Shown here piece after piece: positions 17,426-30,857 of a DNA stretch of 64,000 bases. A model generated the notes under the pieces. That model made no database searches and was not told the DNA's origin. It worked only from the letters and a program-made list of their open reading frames with translations. Source of the DNA: Lachnospiraceae bacterium. Its GTDB lineage: Bacteria > Bacillota > Clostridia > Lachnospirales > Lachnospiraceae. Made by a program: the position numbers and the translations under genes. The stretch lies in assembly GCA_910575075.1 (NCBI GenBank), contig CAJTCY010000007.1:62001-126000 (forward strand), written 5' to 3'. How positions within the stretch are numbered: position 1 is the first letter of the stretch; the number at the start of each line of letters is the position of its first letter.

Positions 17426-18104
17426 TGCCCCACACCACCTTTATATACTTTGGATTCTTCGTATCAATTTCAAGCTTCTCCCGGATATGGCGGATATGTA
17501 CCATCACCGTATTTTCCACAGCACCTGTGGCAAGTTCCTTCCAGACCCGTTCATAAATTTTCTCTGCTGAAAACACCTGTCCCGGATGCTCCATCAACAA
17601 TTCTAAAATCTTGTACTCTGTGGCAGTAAGTTTCACTTCTGCACCGTCCACAATCGCTTTCTTGGTCTGCTTATCTAACACCACGCCGCCATTGACCAGC
17701 TGCTGGGCCTCCGCCTTAGGCGCGCCTCCTCCCCAGGTATGATAGCGCCGAAGCTGGGCTGCCACCCTGGCGGTAAGTTCTGCCGGATTGTACGGCTTCT
17801 CCACATAATCGTCGGCCCCCATCACAAGCCCGGACACCTTATCGCTCTCCTGGGTTTTTGCCGAGAGGATTATCACTGGTATCTGATTATTTTCCCTGAT
17901 TTTCATCAATGCCGACAAACCGTTGAGCCTGGGCATCATCACATCCAGGAGAATTAAATCCACCTCATTTTCTTTCAGCGTCTCCAGCGCCTCGATCCCA
18001 TCATATGCTTTCAGAACCCGGTAACCCTCATACTCCAGCAGCTTACCCAGAGAGAATACGATTTCTTTGTTGTCATCCACCACCAGAATTGTCTGTTGTT
18101 CCAT
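17400..18104 (-). CDS. OmpR/PhoB-type response regulator
   Basis: 234 residues. Receiver domain at residues 1-120 (acidic DD at 10-11, phosphate-accepting Asp in 'LILLDVMMPRLNG', Lys in 'GADDYVEKPY'). Winged-helix DNA-binding domain at about 135-230 ('LTATEYKILELLMEHPGQVFS', 'VMVHIRHIREKLE'). It forms a two-gene operon with the overlapping histidine kinase. Reads upstream into a gap that holds a partial R1 repeat. Targets unknown. Confidence 0.95.
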   Translation of the reverse strand: MEQQTILVVDDNKEIVFSLGKLLEYEGYRVLKAYDGIEALETLKENEVDLILLDVMMPRLNGLSALMKIRENNQIPVIILSAKTQESDKVSGLVMGADDYVEKPYNPAELTARVAAQLRRYHTWGGGAPKAEAQQLVNGGVVLDKQTKKAIVDGAEVKLTATEYKILELLMEHPGQVFSAEKIYERVWKELATGAVENTVMVHIRHIREKLEIDTKNPKYIKVVWGIGYKMEKY

Positions 18105-18224
18105 GTTCTTTCGCTCCTTACTTCTTTTTACTCTGCCATTATAACTAGGATTTCAAAATTAAAACTCAAGAAAATTCTTAAATATTCCTTAAATATTGCA
18201 GGAACAAAGTGCGCATATTATTTT

Positions 18225-18280
18225 TGTCTTACAGGAAAGGTACTTTTACGCTTTAGCGTAACAAAATCTTTCCCATAGAA
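18225..18280 (+). repeat. Partial copy of dispersed repeat R1
   Basis: The stretch 'cttacaggaaaggtactttt', hairpin ACGCTTTAGCGT and 'ctttcccatagaa' match the first half of the R1 element. The GAATGCG hairpin half is absent. It lies between the two-component operon promoter region and the efp terminator. Confidence 0.5.
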
Positions 18281-18281
18281 C

Positions 18282-18388
18282 AAAAAAGGCTGCTGCAAAA
18301 TAGCCGCTATATACAATATATGGCGGCTGGATTCTATCAATCTCCGTCATACATGTGTATAAGCTGCATTTTGCAACAGCCCCAATTT
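18282..18388 (-). terminator. Long hairpin terminator of efp, type GG-CTG-TGC
   Basis: Outer arms GGCTGCTGCAAAAT / ATTTTGCAACAGCC and a separate inner hairpin AGCCGC-TATATA...TATAT-GGCGGCT. On the minus strand it ends in TTTTTT, 14 bp after the efp stop. Same core as the elements at 10069 and 36605. Confidence 0.7.
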
Positions 18389-18401
18389 TCTGCTCTTCGC
18401 T

Positions 18402-18959
18402 TTATACCCTTGATAAATATTCACCTGTTCTGGTGTCTATCTTAATAACGTCCTCCTGCTCCACAAACAGAGGAACATAAACAGTAGCTCCTGTTTCCAC
18501 AACTGCCGGCTTTGTTGCCCCGGTAGCTGTATCTCCTTTAAATCCTGGCTCTGTATCAGTAATTTTCAGTTCTACAAACAGAGGTGGTTCCACCGCAAAT
18601 ACACTGCCATTATGGGAACACATTTTCACCATTTCATTCTCTTTTACAAATTTCAGTGCGTCGCCGATTGCCTCAGCGTCCAGCGCGATCTGCTCATAGG
18701 TCTCGACATCCATAAAATGAAAAAGATCTCCATCAGAATACAGATACTGCATATCTGCCCTGTCGATACGTGCCTGAGGGCATTTCTCAGTAGGACGGAA
18801 TGTCTTCTCTACCACACCGCCGTTCTTGATATTTTTTAATTTAGTCCGGACAAATGCCGCTCCCTTCCCTGGTTTTACATGCTGAAATTCAATAATCTGG
18901 TAAATATTATTATCCAATTCAATGGTAATGCCATTTCTAAAATCTCCTGCTGAAATCAT
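18402..18959 (-). CDS. efp: Translation elongation factor P
   Basis: 185 residues, full length. EF-P binds between the P and E sites of stalled ribosomes and helps form bonds at consecutive prolines. It has the three beta-barrel domains of the family. The tip loop reads '[10 protein letters not shown]' with a lysine at the position that is post-translationally modified in many bacteria. The start has AAGGAGG. Transcribed toward a strong terminator. No modifying enzyme gene is adjacent. Confidence 0.97.
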   Translation of the reverse strand: MISAGDFRNGITIELDNNIYQIIEFQHVKPGKGAAFVRTKLKNIKNGGVVEKTFRPTEKCPQARIDRADMQYLYSDGDLFHFMDVETYEQIALDAEAIGDALKFVKENEMVKMCSHNGSVFAVEPPLFVELKITDTEPGFKGDTATGATKPAVVETGATVYVPLFVEQEDVIKIDTRTGEYLSRV

Positions 18960-19037
18960 TCAAACTTCCTCCTTAAACTATAGCTTGGACCAATTGCCCG
19001 CATACTTTTCTCATTCTATACTATAATGGAAGAATTT

Positions 19038-19481
19038 TCAACCTTTTTCTTCAATCTCATGGATCATATCGATCCTCGTCTGATGCCTTCCTCCCATGAA
19101 TTCTGCCTCCAGATACGCCTTCACAATATCCTTTGCCTGCTCATTTCCCACAATCCTTGCGCCAAAGGCAATCACATTCGCATTGTTATGCTCTTTAATC
19201 AAATGTGCCGTAGTGGTATCAGAACATACGCCGCAGCGAATCCCTTTTATTTTATTGGCTGCCAGAGAAATGCCAACGCCCGTCCCGCAGATAAGAATTC
19301 CGCAGTCTGCCTCTCCTGCTGCCACTGCACGCCCTACTTTCTCACCGTAGATCGGATAATGACAGCTCTCTGTGCTGTCTGTCCCCAGGTTCACCACCTC
19401 ATGCCCCAGGCTTTTTACATACTCCATCACTTCCATCTTCAAATCAACTGCCGTGTGGTCATTTCCAATTGCTACTTTCAT
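19038..19481 (-). CDS. rpiB: Ribose-5-phosphate isomerase B
   Basis: 147 residues. Interconverts ribose 5-phosphate and ribulose 5-phosphate. It begins 'MKVAIGNDHTAVDLK' and carries the active-site cysteine loop 'CGTGVGISLAANK' (about residue 65) and 'HNNANVIAFGARIVG'. LacAB-type sugar isomerases are close relatives, but the lone gene and the sequence fit RpiB. The stop lies 78 bp upstream of the efp start codon, so the two may be cotranscribed. Confidence 0.92.
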   Translation of the reverse strand: MKVAIGNDHTAVDLKMEVMEYVKSLGHEVVNLGTDSTESCHYPIYGEKVGRAVAAGEADCGILICGTGVGISLAANKIKGIRCGVCSDTTTAHLIKEHNNANVIAFGARIVGNEQAKDIVKAYLEAEFMGGRHQTRIDMIHEIEEKG

Positions 19482-19519
19482 CTTATCTTCCTCCGTTTCC
19501 TGTTCTTAAATCCTCTGAA

Positions 19520-20029
19520 CTAAATCTTATCCTTGTTTATCTTCCTCCGGTAAAAAAACAATACAATCTTCTCCAGGTAACGTTTTAACACGATCTGGAT
19601 TTCTTCTTTGGGATGAATGGGTTTCGTCAGTATCGTACGGATTCCTGCACGGTTCGCACCATACACATCTGTAAAAATCTGATCTCCCACAAAGAGAGTA
19701 TTTTCTCTATTTGTTCCCATCCGTTCCATGGCACGCTCATAGCCGATAATTTTGGGCTTCCCTGCCTTAAAAATATACTGTACCTGTACCACGTCATTGA
19801 ACATCTTCACCCTTGGCTCTTTGTTGTTTGACAAGAGACAGCACTGGTAACCCAGCTCCTTTAAACGAGCAAACAACTCTTTGGCACGGTCATCCGCCGG
19901 GGCTCCATGAGGTACCAGCGTATTATCCACATCAAAAATAATTCCCCGGTATCCTTCCTGGTACAGCCGGTCAAACTCTATCTGGTAAGCTGAATCCAAA
20001 TATTCATCGGGATAAAAATTTTTTAACAT
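19520..20029 (-). CDS. yqeG: YqeG family HAD IIIA-type phosphatase
   Basis: 169 residues from the ATG at 20029, which has AGGAG at 9 bp; an upstream in-frame TTG is less likely. HAD motif 1 is 'FDVDNTLVP', motif 2 the Ser in 'CCLLSNN', and motif 4 the 'FVGDQIFTDVYGA' region. YqeG proteins are small phosphatases conserved in Firmicutes; relatives act on mitochondrial phosphatidylglycerophosphate in eukaryotes. The substrate here is not proven. Lies 27 bp downstream of nrdR. Confidence 0.92.
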   Translation of the reverse strand: MLKNFYPDEYLDSAYQIEFDRLYQEGYRGIIFDVDNTLVPHGAPADDRAKELFARLKELGYQCCLLSNNKEPRVKMFNDVVQVQYIFKAGKPKIIGYERAMERMGTNRENTLFVGDQIFTDVYGANRAGIRTILTKPIHPKEEIQIVLKRYLEKIVLFFYRRKINKDKI

Positions 20030-20056
20030 TTTCTCAAACTCCTGAAACAAATCTTT

Positions 20057-20509
20057 TTAATTGTCCAGCATTTTTTTCAATTCATCCATAAACGTATTTA
20101 CATCCTTAAATTCCCGGTACACAGACGCAAAACGGACATATGCCACTGGATCTAATTCCTGGAGGAGGTTCATAACAATTTCTCCGATTTTTGAGCTTAA
20201 AATCTCTCTTTCTTCTTTGTTAAAAATCTCTACCTCAACCTCATCCACCAATTGATCAATCTGCGCCGCAGACACCGGACGTTTATGGCATGCTCTGAGA
20301 ATGCCTGCCTCCAATTTAGAGCGGTCATACTGCTCTCTGTTATCATCTTTTTTAATAACAATCAAAGGAATCGTTTCCACTTTCTCATAAGTCGTAAAAC
20401 GCTTCTTGCACTCATCACAGAGACGCCGTCTCCGAATAGAATTATTATCATCTGCCGGCCTGGAATCAATTACTCTGGTATTGTCACTATTACAAAACGG
20501 ACATTTCAT
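20057..20509 (-). CDS. nrdR: Transcriptional repressor NrdR
   Basis: 150 residues. Zinc-ribbon DNA-binding head (CPFC ... CDEC, residues 3-34) followed by an ATP-cone domain (about 49-139) that senses ATP/dATP. In known bacteria it represses ribonucleotide reductase genes. GGAGG precedes the ATG. It is the first gene of the nrdR-yqeG-rpiB-efp run. A possible promoter with a TAGTAT-like -10 box lies about 65 bp upstream. Confidence 0.96.
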   Translation of the reverse strand: MKCPFCNSDNTRVIDSRPADDNNSIRRRRLCDECKKRFTTYEKVETIPLIVIKKDDNREQYDRSKLEAGILRACHKRPVSAAQIDQLVDEVEVEIFNKEEREILSSKIGEIVMNLLQELDPVAYVRFASVYREFKDVNTFMDELKKMLDN

Positions 20510-20610
20510 AGAAGTTCCTCCTTGGTACAGATATTCAAAGTACTTTAGCTCTATACTAGCATATTTCCCTTTAAAAGCAAAGCATTTTCGTAAAATCTCG
20601 CAAGTATTCC

Positions 20611-23600
20611 CTAATGCCTGGCAGAAAAGAAATCCGTCAGAATTTCTTTAATATAATTGTACCGTCTGGCATAAGAGTTTTCCACCCGTATCATCTGCAT
20701 GTCAAAAGCTTTGCACAATTCCAGCTTCTGCTTCTCCACTTTCTGTACAAGTTCCTCCTGCATACGTTCCCTGCCTTCCAGTTCAACGGCAAGCACAGGC
20801 TGCTGCTGTTCCTGCTGCTCATATACCACGAAATCAAGTGTTTCTGACTGAAACAAACTTACACTATCAGGACGTCCTGGAAATATTTCTGAAATGTCCA
20901 CTTCCCTGCGGACCGCAAAACGGTTCTGAGACAGCCAGATATTTTCCAGCGCATGAGTAAGGTTTTTTAGAAATGCTTCTTCTGTGGCAGCAGTGAAGGG
21001 TTTCACTCCCAGAGCCCTGGAATTTGCCTTCTTCTGAGTTACCTGTGATTTCCCATTGCGTCTGGCATACTGTACCAGCTCATACAAATCATCTTCCCCT
21101 TCCCGCTGATGAAGCCGTTCCAGATTCTCTGTGTTGGACAGGACAATCAGCTTTTCCTTTGCCCTGGAAGTAGCTACATTAATCAGTTCTTTATTGTTTT
21201 TCAGCCATTCATAAGTCCCTGCCTGCGTCTGATTTGTGATGGCAGTGGAAAAGAGCACAATATCCTTCTCATCTCCCTGAAAAGCATGGACTGTGCCGCA
21301 GTCCACGTTGGTGAGCTTTGCTCTCCCTGCCGCCTCTTCTAACAGCTTCCTCTGATTGACAAAAGGTGTGATAACGCCTATCGTCTTATCACTGTTTTCT
21401 GCCGCATATTTTATAATCTCTTCCACCTCAGCAGGCGCCGTATTTTTCCAATTGCTCTGGCTGTCTTTTACATCAATGTACAACAATGGTTCCTGCTCGT
21501 TGCTCTGCGTTTTAATGCACAGCTTTTCATTGTAATATTTCCTGTTGTTAAAACCGATAATTTTCTCATGGCAGCGGTAATGATAGTGGAGAAGGATTTC
21601 ATCACTCACTGCGTCGCAGGCAAGAAACGTCTTATAAATAGAATTTTTCCGATAATCATATTCATCAGAAATGCCATACCGCTTCCTCAATTTCTGGTTT
21701 ACCATTTCCTCAAGCTGAATCACAGGATTTAACTGCTGGGGATCTCCCACCAGCATCAGGCTGCTGCCTCGTATAATTGGAACCAGCGCTGCTGCTGTGT
21801 TGCATTGGCTTGCCTCATCCATAATTACCATATCAAACATAGGCTCCGGTTCTCCCAGCTTATGTGCAGAGATACAGGTAGTGGCCACAATTGGGAAAAT
21901 CTCCTGCAGCTTTTTGATATTCTCTTTCTTGCCCAAATATTTTGCAAACTCCTCCAGCCTGCCTTTTTGATCCGCGCTCTGTATGATGTTCTTCAAATCT
22001 TTATGTCTTGGGGCGTCCAGTTTTTTCAGATACCTGGCAGAAGTATAGTACAGATATTTCTTCCATTCCTCCTGGTTATCATCCAGCAGAGCAAACGCTT
22101 CTTCCTCTGTGATATCTCCGGTCTTCTCAATTCTGCGCTTTACCTGGTCCATCTGCCTTCCCTGCAAGTCTGCCTGGAAAGGCAGCGTCTGAACAGAAAG
22201 CTTCTTCTCATGCTCAAATTCCAGCATTCGGCTGATGGTTTGCTGCCTCTCTTCTAAATCCAGTCTCTCTTCATACCGCCTAAGCAGATTTGACAATCTT
22301 TTTGCCCTCTGGATTCTGCCGTCCTTGTTTCTGTCCAGTGTGGATTCATAGACCTGAATCTTCTGTGTCTGTCCATACAAATACTCCATCCACACCAAAG
22401 CTTCCTGCATTTTTTCGCTGCTGCCCAGCCTGAGAACCGGAAAGGGGATGGTTCTGCCCTGATATTTCATTCCCTGCAGCTTTTCTGTCACACCATTGAC
22501 AGGGTGATTATTGTAAGAGACAAACAGTACTGTTTTCTCATTGAAAAAAGCTGTCAAAATAGTATTGATAATGGTGCTTGTCTTGCCTGTTCCTGGCGGA
22601 CCCTGAATGTAGGCCACTGGATATTTCATGGCATTATTGATGGCAAGAAGCTGATCCAGATTCACTTTGCGGTCTGCCAGTACCAGAGGATAAGCCTTTC
22701 TGCGGACGGGCCTGCTCACCATTTCTCCGAAAAAGGCATGCAGCGGAACTGTTGCCTGACGGTTCTGATACATGTCTATGACAGCCTCATATTCTTTGTG
22801 CAGATCCAATATGATATCCATGCCCAGTCCTATCATATAAGGCATATCGTCTACGCCAAGCCCCTGCCGGTTGTGGTTCGTAATACATTCCTTGATCCTT
22901 TCCTGGTTCTGTTCAAAATCATGCAGAAGTTCATATTCTTCTGCGTCCAGATATTTACGCACATTTTCCTTGATTCCATCTAAGGTATATTCCGTACAGA
23001 TCACAATCTCATCATCTGGGCGCAGAACCCTTCTCTTTACATCCAGCTGAAGCTTGCGGTAAGCAAGAACATAGAGCCCCCGGGGCGTATGAATGCTCAA
23101 AACATTCATGGCAAGCTGCTGCAGTCTCAGCTTTCCTCCTTTTTCTCTTTTTTCTTTTGTCTGATACTGAAAATTTTTTACAATCGTACAAAACTGTTCT
23201 TCATTTAACTGGTACTCTCCCCCACAGAAGCTTTCCCGGTCCAGGTACCTTATTAAATCAAAATCAGAGTAATAAGGAACCGTGTCCATACGATTGCACA
23301 TTTCCAGATAATTGAGTATTTTCAGATTTACGGTATGGTCAAACAGCTCTTTATATTTATGTGGATTCCGATAAATATCCTGAACCAGGCGCTGGTTTAC
23401 CGGGCAATAGGACCCTTCCACAATACTGGAAGATAAAATAGAATCCATATAAATCAGCTCAAACGTCTCCGTGGTATATCTGCCAAGATGCAGTCCTTCC
23501 ACCTTCAGCGTACGCTTCTTCGGATGCAATTCATAGATTCCTATCCAGTATCTTGAGACTTGTTCCTCCTTATTCCGATACTCAATGCTGAGCCATTTTC

Positions 23601-23643
23601 CCTCATGGATCGCTCTGAAAATATCCCGGTAAACACTGTTCAT
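20611..23643 (-). CDS. Large SF1 DNA/RNA helicase with N-terminal WYL-like and C-terminal nuclease-like regions
   Basis: 1010 residues. Walker A 'GPPGTGKTS' near residue 348, Walker B 'MDEASQ' near 606, motif III 'GDPQQLNPV', motif V 'GTVHAFQGDEKDIVLFS' and motif VI 'NVATSRAKEKLIVL' define a UPF1-like SF1 helicase (DNA2/NAM7 type). The first 80 residues ('GKWLSIEYRNK', 'LKVEGLHLGRY') resemble a WYL ligand-binding domain. The last 120 ('VLAVELEGRERM ... KQKLELCKAF') resemble a DUF2726-like nuclease fold. It stands alone, convergent with nothing, between nrdR and ymxH. DNA repair or phage defence are both plausible; no partner gene points to either. Confidence 0.8.
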   Translation of the reverse strand: MNSVYRDIFRAIHEGKWLSIEYRNKEEQVSRYWIGIYELHPKKRTLKVEGLHLGRYTTETFELIYMDSILSSSIVEGSYCPVNQRLVQDIYRNPHKYKELFDHTVNLKILNYLEMCNRMDTVPYYSDFDLIRYLDRESFCGGEYQLNEEQFCTIVKNFQYQTKEKREKGGKLRLQQLAMNVLSIHTPRGLYVLAYRKLQLDVKRRVLRPDDEIVICTEYTLDGIKENVRKYLDAEEYELLHDFEQNQERIKECITNHNRQGLGVDDMPYMIGLGMDIILDLHKEYEAVIDMYQNRQATVPLHAFFGEMVSRPVRRKAYPLVLADRKVNLDQLLAINNAMKYPVAYIQGPPGTGKTSTIINTILTAFFNEKTVLFVSYNNHPVNGVTEKLQGMKYQGRTIPFPVLRLGSSEKMQEALVWMEYLYGQTQKIQVYESTLDRNKDGRIQRAKRLSNLLRRYEERLDLEERQQTISRMLEFEHEKKLSVQTLPFQADLQGRQMDQVKRRIEKTGDITEEEAFALLDDNQEEWKKYLYYTSARYLKKLDAPRHKDLKNIIQSADQKGRLEEFAKYLGKKENIKKLQEIFPIVATTCISAHKLGEPEPMFDMVIMDEASQCNTAAALVPIIRGSSLMLVGDPQQLNPVIQLEEMVNQKLRKRYGISDEYDYRKNSIYKTFLACDAVSDEILLHYHYRCHEKIIGFNNRKYYNEKLCIKTQSNEQEPLLYIDVKDSQSNWKNTAPAEVEEIIKYAAENSDKTIGVITPFVNQRKLLEEAAGRAKLTNVDCGTVHAFQGDEKDIVLFSTAITNQTQAGTYEWLKNNKELINVATSRAKEKLIVLSNTENLERLHQREGEDDLYELVQYARRNGKSQVTQKKANSRALGVKPFTAATEEAFLKNLTHALENIWLSQNRFAVRREVDISEIFPGRPDSVSLFQSETLDFVVYEQQEQQQPVLAVELEGRERMQEELVQKVEKQKLELCKAFDMQMIRVENSYARRYNYIKEILTDFFSARH

Positions 23644-23685
23644 GTTCTGTTTCTCCTCATGCCTTATCTTCTGCAGCCTGCTGCA

Positions 23686-23931
23686 CTATCTATGCTCTGG
23701 CTCTGGGATTTCCACCAGGATGATATCCGGTCCCACTCTCACTACTTGTTTCCAGGGAATCAGAATTTCACTTTCTTTGCCAAAAATCCCCCAGACCTTC
23801 CCACAGCCTGGAATAATCAGTGCCAGCACCATTCCGGTACAAACATCAATATCAATGTCTGCCACAAATCCAAGGCATTTGCAGTTGCAGACATTGATAA
23901 CTTCTTTTTCTCTCAGTTCACACAGACGCAT
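23686..23931 (-). CDS. ymxH: YlmC/YmxH family sporulation protein (PRC-barrel)
   Basis: 81 residues. Small PRC-barrel protein beginning 'MRLCELREKEVINV', which is the family hallmark, with the 'GFVADIDID' turn and a closing 'VVRVGPDIILVEI'. GGGAGG lies before the start. Family members are conserved in endospore formers and in Bacillus are transcribed during sporulation; molecular role is unclear. Forty-two bases upstream of the helicase gene on the same strand. Confidence 0.9.
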   Translation of the reverse strand: MRLCELREKEVINVCNCKCLGFVADIDIDVCTGMVLALIIPGCGKVWGIFGKESEILIPWKQVVRVGPDIILVEIPEPEHR

Positions 23932-23966
23932 GGCTTTCCTCCCGGATTATGTAATCAGGGACCGTA

Positions 23967-24043
23967 TTATTCCTCTGGCAGTAAATGTCAGAGGAATAAC
24001 ATACAAGAATCCCTCTGCCTTATTATATGCTGCAGAGGGATTC
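23967..24043 (-). terminator. Two successive hairpins after the glycerol operon
   Basis: Hairpin 1 (23967-23999): TTATTCCTCTG / CAGAGGAATAA. Hairpin 2 (24007-24043): GAATCCCTCTGC / GCAGAGGGATTC. The two stems share the CCTCTG/CAGAGG core, so they could also pair with each other. They close the operon ending at 24072 and precede ymxH. Confidence 0.7.
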
Positions 24044-24071
24044 TGTGACATTTTGGCGTTGCAGCTCCAGT

Positions 24072-24434
24072 TTAGTTTAAAACATTCCTTGTAGCCACCA
24101 CATCCACTCCTGTGTCTGCGGCATTGCTGACAACCACGTCACCGATATGAACCGGGGCCTGTACCTTTACGCCCCTCAGGGCTTCTATCACCTCGAAAAT
24201 TTTTTCTTTGGGGATATCTTCTCTGGTTTTCACGGACACTACCCTCTGATTTCCTCCTTCTACCAGCACGGAACTCGTCACAATCCTGGTAGGATTGACA
24301 ACCTCTTTTCTCGCGTATGTCTCTCCTCTTTTGCAGGTATTTCCCGTAACCTTATGCACCTGCCCCTGATCTGTTTCCACCTTAAGCAGACAGCCCAACG
24401 GACAGCCAATGCAGGTTAATTCCCTTGTTTCCAT
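24072..24434 (-). CDS. DUF1667 domain protein of the glycerol oxidoreductase operon
   Basis: 120 residues starting 'METRELTCIGCPLGC', with a CxxCxxxC pattern and a later Cys in 'GNTCKRGETYA', likely an iron-sulfur or zinc site. This protein is regularly the third gene after the GlpA-like and FAD/NAD oxidoreductases in Clostridia, and is thought to be their electron-transfer subunit. That role is inferred from gene order. Four bases separate it from the preceding gene. Confidence 0.9.
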   Translation of the reverse strand: METRELTCIGCPLGCLLKVETDQGQVHKVTGNTCKRGETYARKEVVNPTRIVTSSVLVEGGNQRVVSVKTREDIPKEKIFEVIEALRGVKVQAPVHIGDVVVSNAADTGVDVVATRNVLN

Positions 24435-24438
24435 TTTC

Positions 24439-25704
24439 TCAAGCCTCCTCCAGTTTCACCGTAATCTTAGTCAAATCAGGAACGGCAGCCAGTTCTTCCT
24501 TTTTCAGTACTATTTCTTCCATCTCTCCCGGCGCCAGTATCTGCTTTTTCCTGTGGTAAATCCGTTTTTCATCCAGATAAACTGCCACATAGCAGTTCTT
24601 GTATACATCTCCCACCCGAAAACGCAGCGTATGTTCCTCGTCCATCCGCTTAAGATTGACCGTATTCGGCACCGTATAGCGCACGCCCTGTTCTGCTGCA
24701 ATCGGTATATCTGCGGAATTATCATGCTCCGTCTGATTTTTGACGTACAGGGCCGCATGTTTTCCTGCTGCTTCTGCTTCTCTGGAAACAAAGTCTACCA
24801 GGTCATGGACATGGAGCACATTTCCACAGGCAAATACTCCCGGCACGCTGGTCTGAAAACTTTCATTTACTTTTGGCCCAGAAGTAAGCGGATTTATTTC
24901 AACTCCCAGTTCCTTTGACAGTTCATTCTCAGGTATCAGCCCGCAGGACAAAAGCAGCGTGTCACAATCATAATATGTTTCGGTTCCCGGAACTGGTTTT
25001 CTGTTCTCGTCTACCTGGGCAATGGTGACTCCTTCCACCCGTTTCCTGCCATGGATCTCTACAACCGTATGGCTTAACTTGAGAGGAATGCCAAAATCAT
25101 CCAGGCACTGCACAATATTTCTTTTCAGTCCGCCAGAATATGGGAGCAGCTCTGCCACCACCTGGACTTTCGCACCTTCTAAGGTCATTCTTCTTGCCAT
25201 GATAAGCCCGATGTCGCCGGACCCCAGAATCACCACCCGGCGTCCCGGCAAATACCCTTCCATATTTACCAGTCTCTGCGCCGTTCCGGCAGAATAAACC
25301 CCTGCCGGCCGAAAACCTGGAATATTCAAGGCGCCTCTGGAACGTTCCCGGCAGCCCATGGCAAGGATGACTGCCCTTGCATGTATCTGCAAAATTCCCT
25401 CCGTACGATTCATAGCCGTCACCACTTTCTTTGCAGAAATATCCATCACCATAGTATTTAATTTATACGAAATCCCTGCCTTCTGCAGTCTTTCAATATA
25501 CCTTGCCGCATATTCCGGCCCGGTAAGTTCTTCCTGAAACGTGTGAAGCCCAAATCCATTGTGAATGCACTGGTTTAAAATCCCGCCAAGTTCCTGGTCT
25601 CTCTCCAGTACCAGAATGGATGCTGCGCCATTTTCCTTTGCAGCTATGGCCGCTGCCAGTCCTGCCGGACCGCCTCCCACAATTACAATGTCAAAATTCA
25701 GCAT
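24439..25704 (-). CDS. NAD(P)/FAD-dependent oxidoreductase, glycerol operon
   Basis: 421 residues from the ATG at 25704 (GAGG upstream); the frame is open ten codons further. Rossmann motif 'DIVIVGGGPAGLAAAIAAKENGA' at the N-terminus for FAD. A second GxGxxG, 'VVILGSGDIGLIMARRM' (near 165), is for NAD(P). 'FACGNVLHVHDLVD' is the conserved C-terminal FAD contact. Belongs to the pyridine nucleotide-disulfide oxidoreductase group and would pass electrons between the GlpA-like subunit and NAD or a carrier. It follows the GlpA-like gene after 45 bp. Confidence 0.9.
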   Translation of the reverse strand: MLNFDIVIVGGGPAGLAAAIAAKENGAASILVLERDQELGGILNQCIHNGFGLHTFQEELTGPEYAARYIERLQKAGISYKLNTMVMDISAKKVVTAMNRTEGILQIHARAVILAMGCRERSRGALNIPGFRPAGVYSAGTAQRLVNMEGYLPGRRVVILGSGDIGLIMARRMTLEGAKVQVVAELLPYSGGLKRNIVQCLDDFGIPLKLSHTVVEIHGRKRVEGVTIAQVDENRKPVPGTETYYDCDTLLLSCGLIPENELSKELGVEINPLTSGPKVNESFQTSVPGVFACGNVLHVHDLVDFVSREAEAAGKHAALYVKNQTEHDNSADIPIAAEQGVRYTVPNTVNLKRMDEEHTLRFRVGDVYKNCYVAVYLDEKRIYHRKKQILAPGEMEEIVLKKEELAAVPDLTKITVKLEEA

Positions 25705-25749
25705 GTTTTTTTCCTCATCTATCTTAATTGTCAATCAGCGGACCACGGC

Positions 25750-30484
<4,735 letters not shown>

Positions 30485-30586
30485 AAAACCCTCATCCCTT
30501 TCTGTAAAAATATAACTCTTAATCTTGCATTCGCTTCTTTTTTATACTAAGATAATGAAATAATACTACCACAGAAAGGATCCATT

Positions 30587-30847
30587 ATGCGAATCTGGTT
30601 TAAAATATTTAAAGATAACCATCTTTTACGTGATACCGTAATCACGGATGAGAGTGAAGATACCCGCACCCATAAAATATTCCGTGCGCTGGAACAGGTC
30701 TGCTATGATTTTGACCTGAGTAAACCGCTGTGGCTGGACGCCACTGTATCAGAATTTAAACGCCATGCCAAAGCAAGATTTTACCAGGACAACTTTGTGG
30801 AAGACATTGATTTTGATTTCCTCGAAATCCACGTCATTGAAGAATAA
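30587..30847 (+). CDS. Small acidic protein, unknown function
   Basis: 86 residues behind AAAGGATCC. Strongly acidic at the end ('FVEDIDFDFLEIHVIEE') with a conserved-looking core 'KPLWLDATVSEFKRHAKARFYQDNF'. No signal peptide or membrane helix. Divergent from the FIST-GGDEF gene and convergent with trmH, ten bases apart. I recall close relatives in other Lachnospiraceae but no function. Confidence 0.8.
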   Translation: MRIWFKIFKDNHLLRDTVITDESEDTRTHKIFRALEQVCYDFDLSKPLWLDATVSEFKRHAKARFYQDNFVEDIDFDFLEIHVIEE

Positions 30848-30857
30848 CCACGCAAGA

